DNA of 7,980 bases, taken from positions 1 through 7,980 of the forward strand of contig DAOTUB010000008.1 in NCBI GenBank assembly GCA_034437455.1. Reading direction: 5' to 3'. Origin of the DNA: DAOTUB01 sp034437455. GTDB lineage: Bacteria; Chloroflexota; Anaerolineae; B4-G1. Shown here in pieces: positions 1 through 6,300 of the stretch (positions within the stretch are counted from its first letter, which is position 1; the number at the start of each line of letters is the position of its first letter). The notes below the pieces were generated by a model. The model searched no databases. It had not been told where the DNA came from and saw only the letters and a list, made by a program, of their open reading frames with translations. Position numbers and translations under genes: made by a program.

Positions 1-148
1 CGCCTTGCGCGGACATATCCAGCAGTGGGTCGATTAGGCCGACAGATACCTCTAGCTCGCCTGGTTCGACCTCGGCCAACACGTGCTGGCTGATGGTTCG
101 TGCTGCTTCTCGATTCTCTGGTTGATTTAGAAATTTAGCTGCTTCCAT
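1..148 (-). CDS. Unrecognised protein, N-terminal 49 codons only (runs off left edge)
   Basis: An ATG at 148-146 opens a frame with no stop to the left edge, giving 49 complete codons. It begins MEAAKFLNQPENREAARTIS and later contains ELEVSVGLIDPLLDMSAQG. A near-perfect AGGAGG lies 7 bases upstream of the ATG, which is the main reason to believe in this gene. The visible part is soluble, rather acidic and mostly helix-forming, with no signal peptide, membrane segment or catalytic motif. It follows the CAP gene on the same strand after 55 bases, so it is probably the next gene of the same operon, perhaps helped by its own weak promoter. I do not recognise the family, and the rest of the protein lies outside the window. 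A chance ORF is possible, but the ribosome binding site makes that unlikely. Confidence 0.72.
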   Translation of the reverse strand, partial: MEAAKFLNQPENREAARTISQHVLAEVEPGELEVSVGLIDPLLDMSAQG

Positions 149-155
149 TTTGTTG

Positions 156-161
156 CCTCCT
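156..161 (-). promoter_or_regulatory. Ribosome binding site of the leftmost gene
   Basis: On the minus strand this reads AGGAGG, followed by a 7-base spacer (CAACAAA) and the ATG at 148. This is an ideal Shine-Dalgarno match and spacing, and it supports the otherwise short, edge-truncated gene at 1-148. Confidence 0.75.
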
Positions 162-173
162 GAGTGTCTTGTA

Positions 174-201
174 ATTGTATGCTGCATCTGCTATTGACCA
201 A
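174..201 (-). promoter_or_regulatory. Possible weak sigma70-like promoter before the leftmost gene
   Basis: In the 55-base gap after the CAP gene, the minus strand reads TTGGTC (201-196), a 16-base spacer, then TACAAT (179-174). The -10 box matches consensus at 5 of 6 positions and the -35 box at 3 of 6. The gap is more AT-rich than the flanking genes. It could give the leftmost gene some independent expression, but boxes this loose arise often by chance. I see no terminator hairpin with a T-run in the same gap, so read-through from the upstream genes also looks possible. Confidence 0.2.
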
Positions 202-203
202 GT

Positions 204-1313
204 TTACGGCGTAATCTCGACAATCACATCGTTCGCCAGCACCGATGCGCCGTCCACATCCACCCAGATGCGAATGTGGTACAGACCGAACTGCCCCTCG
301 TGATCCAGCATAACTTGCTGTCTGAATCGTCCATCGGCCTCTACGGCGAGCGGCAGCGACTGGTAGATTTCCACACCTGAACTGTACGTCCCTGTCGCGT
401 TCAGTTCGGCCAATCCCATTGGCTCTGGGAAGGGTTCATAGGCCAGATTGAGCAAGGGGTCGCTGCCATCAGAGCCTATACGCCCACTAATCGCGACGCC
501 ATCGCCAAGGGAGGCCCGTCGGGGTAGAGGCTGTAGCGTGACGTACCGATCCACGAATTCTTGGGCGATTCTCAACCGCCCTGTATCGGCGTCGTACGCG
601 ATGCCGATCCCAACGTGCGTATGCTCTGGGGCCAGGATGTTGTCTCGATGTCCGGGGCTTGCCATCAACGACTGATGGGCCTGGCGGATCAGATCCACCC
701 ATTCGTCCGGTGTGGTGGGAGCGCCGCCAGGGCTGTGTTCATACATATAGACGTTCTCACGAACGGCGTCCAGCCCGCTGGCCCCAGCGTAGCGGTGCTG
801 CGGCCCGTACCCCTCGGTGTTCCAATGGCTCAAGTATTCCAACTGGGCCATATCTTGGGCATGCGCCAGGCCCGCAGAAGCAGCGGTGACATCCCAGGCC
901 AGTTCGACAAGGCCGTTGGCGCGCCGCTCCTCGTTGATGAGGGTGAGCATCAATTGTTGCAGCGATGGGATGTCGGGGGAGACGGGGCCAAGAGAGGGAG
1001 GAGATGGCGTGCCGGTCGTGGGTAAAGCCCTGGTCGGGGTCGGCGATGTCTGGGGCGGCGCTGTCCCTGTGATGGGTGACGTGGCGGCAACCGTTGGTGT
1101 GGGGGACTCTTTGCCCGTCAGCGCCCGCACAGCAAAGAATACGAGGACCGCCAGCGCCAAGATGCCCCCGGCGACCAGGGCGATCTTTTGCCAGGGCAGT
1201 AGCGCCGACGTCGGACGGCCTCTGCCGGCGCCGGTGCGGCGCGGCGGTACACGGGCAGGTCGGCGCGACGGCGCGCTGGATGGACGGCGGGATGGGGGGC
1301 GGCGGTCAGTCAT
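204..1313 (-). CDS. Membrane-anchored extracytoplasmic CAP/SCP (YkwD-like) domain protein
   Basis: A 369-residue protein. Residues 1-40 are basic and rich in Arg, Pro and Ser (cytoplasmic side). Residues about 42-62 form one hydrophobic helix (IALVAGGILALAVLVFFAV), and residues about 68-116 are a Pro/Thr/Ser linker. The CAP domain spans about 118-256. It has the usual opening LINEERRANGL, HAQDMA at 151, SHWN with His163, REN with Glu186, and SPGHRDNIL with His222 followed by THVGIG. These are the cavity residues typical of bacterial CAP proteins. Residues about 262-369 are a separate beta-rich C-terminal domain I do not recognise. The topology predicts a tethered protein facing outside. The biochemical role of bacterial CAP domains is mostly unsettled, with lipid, cell-wall and protein binding all proposed. 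The start at 1313 is preferred over an in-frame ATG at 1343, because AAGGAG sits 8 bases before it and the upstream ATG lies inside the preceding gene. Confidence 0.93.
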   Translation of the reverse strand: MTDRRPPSRRPSSAPSRRPARVPPRRTGAGRGRPTSALLPWQKIALVAGGILALAVLVFFAVRALTGKESPTPTVAATSPITGTAPPQTSPTPTRALPTTGTPSPPSLGPVSPDIPSLQQLMLTLINEERRANGLVELAWDVTAASAGLAHAQDMAQLEYLSHWNTEGYGPQHRYAGASGLDAVRENVYMYEHSPGGAPTTPDEWVDLIRQAHQSLMASPGHRDNILAPEHTHVGIGIAYDADTGRLRIAQEFVDRYVTLQPLPRRASLGDGVAISGRIGSDGSDPLLNLAYEPFPEPMGLAELNATGTYSSGVEIYQSLPLAVEADGRFRQQVMLDHEGQFGLYHIRIWVDVDGASVLANDVIVEITP

Positions 1314-1321
1314 CGGGTTGA

Positions 1322-1327
1322 CTCCTT
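1322..1327 (-). promoter_or_regulatory. Ribosome binding site of the CAP gene, overlapping the upstream stop codon
   Basis: The minus strand reads TGAAGGAG: the final A of the upstream TGA stop (1329-1327) is the first A of AAGGAG. Eight bases then lead to the ATG at 1313. This decides the start of the CAP gene and suggests translational coupling, since ribosomes finishing the ATPase gene stop on top of this site. Confidence 0.75.
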
Positions 1328-3381
1328 CATAGCGGTATAACACCTTTGGCTCGACATGCTCTCACATCAATTTGGAGAGCAAAGCCATCGGGATGGAATA
1401 ATCCACGGTCAAAATAACCATTCATCAATGCGTTGTCGTATTGAGCTTGGGCTTTTTCCTGTGCTTTATCAAATGTGTCATATCCGATCAACGTTGTTTC
1501 CAGGAACTCATAACGGTTTACATTTTTCCAAACGCGCCATCCCACAAAAGCGTGTCCTGGCACGATCACCAAGAGTGGATCAATGTTCGCCAGTTCTAGC
1601 AGGCTGGCAAAGAGCACTGTCCCATCAATGCAGTTGGCCGAACCGCCAGCCGCCAGGCATTCGGTGGGCAGACGTACTCGCTGAGTAATTTGCCCCGCTT
1701 GTTTGCCGAGATTCAATGGAGAATTAATGTATCGCAGATTGGCTTTCTCCTTGAGTGTGGTAAAGATAGCACGGGCTTGTTCTCGCACTACCTCCGCACC
1801 CTCCGACAGCGTGTTTGCTCCCTGGTAGCCGACAAAGCTATTCTGGGGGTGATAGTCAGCAGCTTGACGTAACAATATCTCGATCTCTGGCTTATGAGGC
1901 GTCACCCAGGAAGCCAAGTAGTCGGTCAGGTCCACAATGCAGCCATCAGGACTCTTCACGGCAAGCAATGCGGTGTTTCGCGCATGCAAGGAGATTTGTT
2001 CTGTTCTATCTTCGATGAGACGGCACTTGGGAGCTATTTGTTCAATGGTCACATGCAATGTGACTTGCCTGACCTCGTCAAGCTGTGCGATGGCGTCGTG
2101 CCGGAGTTGAGGCAGAATAGGAATATCAATCGGTCTACCTCGCGACACACAATGAACACGGGATGCCCCGTCACTGTATCCCTCGATAAAGACCTTCACA
2201 CGTATCTGGGTTTCAGCATATTCCTCTGGACAATTCAGCGCAACGGTGACCAACGGAAAGGATTCAGCGTCGAGCTGGTAACAAAAGGCAGTGGGAACAA
2301 TGCGAGTCAACAAGACGAACGGATGTGCCAGCGGGGAACGCAACAGCTTGACTGGTTGCAAAGCATGCCGGTAGATGCGGTTGCGGATTCTCACACCCCC
2401 GTGAATATCATCGGTGGCAGCCCCGGTGAGGTAAAGCGCATAGTAACCAGGTTCGTGAGCCGAAATAGCTTCACCGGCAATCAAACGATTCCAGAGAGAT
2501 GCGGCCGGTTCGCGCAGGCGCTCGATCGCACGGCGGACATGGCCAATGTTATTATCTCGGGGACGGGGAGAGAAAAGTTTTTCTTGCACGACCTGTTTTA
2601 CGCTGTCTGGAAAGATCGTGGAGATACGCCTTGATCCAACCCAGTCCCCCAAAGTTTTGCAAACGAACTGGGTCAGGCAGGGCTGCCCCGAGGTCCACTC
2701 GTAGATACAATCGTGGACAGCATCATCCACGGGCACTTTCAGGTCATCCAGACGGCAAGTGAGTTGTCGCGTTTCCTCGGGCGTGAAATCGTCGAGTTGG
2801 ATTTTCGTAGACACATCGAAGGGCGAGATATCGGGATTACTGACCAACGTGTCTGTGTCCACAGCCCCGGCAAAGGCGAGCACCAACCGACCTGGATAGC
2901 CGTCGCGGTGGTTAAACAAAGCGCGCAGCGTTCCCAGAAACTCGTCGGAGAATGAACAATCGCGCAACGCGCCGATCTCGTCGAACATGAGCGCCAAGCG
3001 CGCCCGGCGATCTTGCGCCAATCCAAATTGGTGCAACAAGAATTCCTTCATGTCTAGTTGACTTTGTAGCGGGCTGGCAGGAGCACACCTCAATTCTTTC
3101 CCCAACTGGCGCCCCAATTTTTCGAACCACTCTGCTTTTTCAAAGCCGAGGAACTCGGTCAGGTCTATCTGACAACAGCGCCATCCCCACTGGTCCACCT
3201 GCGCGGCCAGGCGATTCAGCAGTGACGTCTTGCCCACCTGGCGAGGCGCAGTGATACACAGGTAATTACCTTGTCGCGCCTCTTGTACCGCCTGACGGTC
3301 GGCTTCTCGTTCTACGTAAGAGGGATGATCGGCGGGTAACGCGCCACCGGCTTGAAAGAATGTGTCCATTGTCATTGTCAT
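1327..3381 (-). CDS. AAA_35-like ATPase fused to a beta-rich segment and a transglutaminase-like Cys/His domain
   Basis: Residues are numbered from the ATG at 3387. The N-terminal part follows the AAA_35 (PF14516) pattern: FFQAGGALPADHPSYVEREA at 10-29, Walker A APRQVGKTS at 47-55, Walker B LMFDE at 133-137, TSGQPCLTQ at 232-240, and a winged-helix-like end with VRIRNRIYR at 332-340. Residues about 352-495 look beta-rich. Residues about 500-640 resemble a transglutaminase/papain-like fold, with Cys586 in ANCIDGT, His612 in PGHAFVGW and possibly Glu630 in FLETT as the third residue. This beta-plus-transglutaminase arrangement is like the front part of DUF4011 helicase proteins (from memory). 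No signal peptide or membrane helix, so cytoplasmic. The likely role is an NTPase switch controlling a peptidase or transglutaminase; the substrate is unknown. GAGGAG lies 8 bases before the ATG at 3381, so that start is preferred over 3387 (only 2 bases). Confidence 0.93.
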   Translation of the reverse strand: MTMTMDTFFQAGGALPADHPSYVEREADRQAVQEARQGNYLCITAPRQVGKTSLLNRLAAQVDQWGWRCCQIDLTEFLGFEKAEWFEKLGRQLGKELRCAPASPLQSQLDMKEFLLHQFGLAQDRRARLALMFDEIGALRDCSFSDEFLGTLRALFNHRDGYPGRLVLAFAGAVDTDTLVSNPDISPFDVSTKIQLDDFTPEETRQLTCRLDDLKVPVDDAVHDCIYEWTSGQPCLTQFVCKTLGDWVGSRRISTIFPDSVKQVVQEKLFSPRPRDNNIGHVRRAIERLREPAASLWNRLIAGEAISAHEPGYYALYLTGAATDDIHGGVRIRNRIYRHALQPVKLLRSPLAHPFVLLTRIVPTAFCYQLDAESFPLVTVALNCPEEYAETQIRVKVFIEGYSDGASRVHCVSRGRPIDIPILPQLRHDAIAQLDEVRQVTLHVTIEQIAPKCRLIEDRTEQISLHARNTALLAVKSPDGCIVDLTDYLASWVTPHKPEIEILLRQAADYHPQNSFVGYQGANTLSEGAEVVREQARAIFTTLKEKANLRYINSPLNLGKQAGQITQRVRLPTECLAAGGSANCIDGTVLFASLLELANIDPLLVIVPGHAFVGWRVWKNVNRYEFLETTLIGYDTFDKAQEKAQAQYDNALMNGYFDRGLFHPDGFALQIDVRACRAKGVIPL

Positions 3382-3389
3382 CACCATTT

Positions 3390-3395
3390 CTCCTC
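3390..3395 (-). promoter_or_regulatory. Ribosome binding site of the AAA_35/transglutaminase gene
   Basis: GAGGAG on the minus strand lies within the 16-base gap after the TAA (3400-3398) of the upstream gene. Four in-frame ATGs follow at 3387, 3381, 3375 and 3369, with spacings of 2, 8, 14 and 20 bases. Only 3381 has a normal spacing. Confidence 0.65.
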
Positions 3396-3397
3396 AC

Positions 3398-6300
3398 TTA
3401 CCATAAATTAGCCTTTAAATCGTCCGGGACTTGGGAAGGATCACAATCACGTCCCATACTCCTATACATCTCCTTTCGCAGGTTCATCAACTCTGCATGC
3501 CTATCATCAGACAGACTCGAGATATAGCGAGGGAATGCTTTCACGTCGAAACTATATCCCTCGTGTGTCGGCTTCAGGATATTGCGCAGGGTCGCCAACC
3601 GATCCAGAGCGCCGCTGACCTGGGCCGAGTTCACATCTATTTGGCGCTCGATCAACGCCTGGTGAACAGCAGTCAAGGTGTGCAGATGGTCATCGGATGC
3701 CATCACCAAAGCGCAAATGTGCTCGAGCAGCGTGGCTCTGGAAAAATAAGTGGACAGGAAACATTCACGCACGAAACTGACATCCTGGATAACCATCTCC
3801 ACATCATCCAATGAGATACAATCATCGAGCGTTCGGCCTCGCTCATTGAAACGATTTACCAATCGTTTGCACAAGGCCTGAACCACGTGGGGATGACCGG
3901 CGGTAAAATCCCAGATGCGCTGCACAACTGCCTCTTTAGCCTCTTGGTTGCCCAACTCGATCCCCAGTTGTTCCATTGGCCGGGTGACGAGCGCACGCAC
4001 GGACTGCAAGTCCAGCCGCTTGATCGGCATGACCTGGGTAAAGTTGAACAGGGGAGTATCATCTTGAATCCCATTTCGCAGAGCTTGTTCGCCTGCCAAA
4101 ACCACCTGGATACGACGAGTGTTAGATAGAGCACGCAAGGCGTTGAAAATTTGCCATCCATTGTCACGATCCGAGGGAACTAAATTATCTACCTCGTCCA
4201 ACAGAAGAACTATCTGATCACTTGGAGGAGGCGATGTGAGCAAATCGTCAAAGGTTTCCAGTGCATCCTGCGGTCGTTCCGGTTGCCAGTTAGATAGGGG
4301 CGCGTCGAAGAATTCCTCGTATTTGGCTGTAGAACAGTCAAAGGACAGCGTATAAAACCCCTTACGGGGAAGCGTGTGATGAAGGCGATTGAGTATGGAT
4401 GTCTTGCCAATGCGTCGGCCGCCGATCAAGGCATAAGAGCTGCGATCCACCTGCTCCGAGATCTCGCGGATTTCCGCCTCGCGGCCAAAGAACATGCTGT
4501 CTGGGGTAGGACCTTTGTCGACGTACGGAGATACATTTGCCAGGTCGACTCGTGCAAGCAGCAGACGCCTCAGATTCTGCCTGGGGTTACGTGAAAACAG
4601 AATGGACAGCAGTTTGTCAAAGTTAAGCAGTATGGTGTCAATAGCATCCGCGTCTATTTCTCGGTCTAGATCATCCCGAATCCGGTGGATTTCGTCGCCT
4701 GCAGCCTGGTCGAGCGGCAGGACTAGAAAAGCCCTGTCCAAGCCCACACGGTCCTTCACGAGGTGACGAATGTCTGCCACATCGTCATGGCCGGGTCTCG
4801 AGTTGTTGAGAAAGATCAAGGACCAGCGCGGGAATATCTTGAGACTTTCGACGGCAGGAGAAAGATCAATCTCAAAGACACATTTCCCTCCGACCTGGAC
4901 ATCTGAAGCGTGTTCAGGGGGGCGGAGGCGAATGACTTCACTCAACATCTCGGCAATCCGGGCCGGCGCCGCGCAATCCAGCGGTTCGGATGTCCATTCA
5001 CCCCAATACTGGCGCAAATGGACAAACCTCTCGTGGTCGCGGTACTGTAACGACTTTTCCCGCGCTATGTATTCCAGATCCAATCGCGTATGATCGGCAA
5101 TGTAATACCGGAACAATCGCTCACAATTCTCAAACGGCAGATCGGCCAGCTCGTCAGATGCTATCTTCCCTTCCTGCTTCAATTGAACAGAGATGATCGG
5201 ATACCAGCGGGCGCGATCCAAAAGCTCTGCGATCTCTTGAGCCAAGCGGTCGTCGGTCAATTCCTGACTACGTAACCTTTCCAATTCAGTGACCATGGGG
5301 AAGAAGGTTGCTTCAGATATGTCTTCATTGTCCACTGCTTTCTGCAACTGCTGCTTCAACGTATCGGTCCACTGACCGATAATCCGCCCTCTGAGAGCGA
5401 CCGCTTCAGCGTACCCCGGAAAACCGGAGAGGGCCGCGTCCACATGGGCGAGCGCTGTGTCATACAAGCCCTCTTCCAAGGCTTTTTGGGACTCTTGGAG
5501 CAGCACCTGGGCTTGAGCTGCTTTTTGCTCATCTCGCTCTTGGGTTTTAAGAGAGCTTTTAATACGCCTTTTTAAACGACGAATCTGGAAGGAGATATCC
5601 TCAGCCTGAGGATTGTCGGTCACAAACGGCTGGGCAGCGTCCAATTCTAACAGCGCTTTCTTTCCATCATTGTCCTGTTCCCAGATTTGCCTGGCGTTGG
5701 CCCACCGGACGCCAGCCTGGGAAGCTCGCAGGATATCTTGCACATCGGCGCCCAACTCTTGCGCGCGCCGCAGCTCAGTGACAGCATGGGTATACTTGCC
5801 GCGTATGAACAGATCACGTCCCTGTTGGATTGCTTCCTCGCGTTGGCGCTGTTTGTTGGCCTGCTCATGCACCCTGTCCAACCAGTTCTGAAACTCGATC
5901 TTTTTTTCGATCTGACGGGTCGCGGCGATCGCCTGTTCCAGAGCATCGGCGGCTTGCTGATAGTCTTCTTCCGCTTCGGCATGCTCGGCCTGGGCCTCCA
6001 AAATGGCGACAGCGATCAACTCCTCCCGCTGCTGTCGCGCCTTTTTAAGCAAACGTTGGTAATTCTCTCGTTCCTCGAGCCTTAGAATCTGGAGATCAAC
6101 ATCCTCCGGTAATCCGTCCAGTTTGCTCAAGATTTCTTCCACATCCTCAACCGTAGTCGCGATGAGGAGTTGAACGTCGGCTGAGGCGAGGGTCATCCGC
6201 AGATCCACACGCGCTTTCTCCACTCGCGCCTGGCGGATGCGCGCTCGCAAGTCGGCCGCCTGCTCGGCCAGGCGAGGTGAATCCGGGATAGGAATAGCAT

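Noticed and set aside
149..203. Transcription terminator in the largest gap
   Set aside because: I found no stable GC-rich stem followed by a T-run on the minus strand. The gap instead holds a ribosome binding site and possibly a weak promoter.
561..1332. Overlapping plus-strand open frames opposite the CAP gene
   Set aside because: Their products show no recognisable domain, and the opposite strand encodes a clear CAP protein with conserved motifs and a good ribosome binding site.
1341..1343. Upstream ATG as start of the CAP gene
   Set aside because: It lies inside the preceding gene and lacks a ribosome binding site. The ATG at 1313 has AAGGAG at 8 bases, and the extra ten residues add nothing recognisable.
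1894..2634. Plus-strand open frame of 246 codons opposite the ATPase/transglutaminase gene
   Set aside because: It has no recognisable motifs and is antisense to a protein with well-defined domains, so it is a frame shadow.
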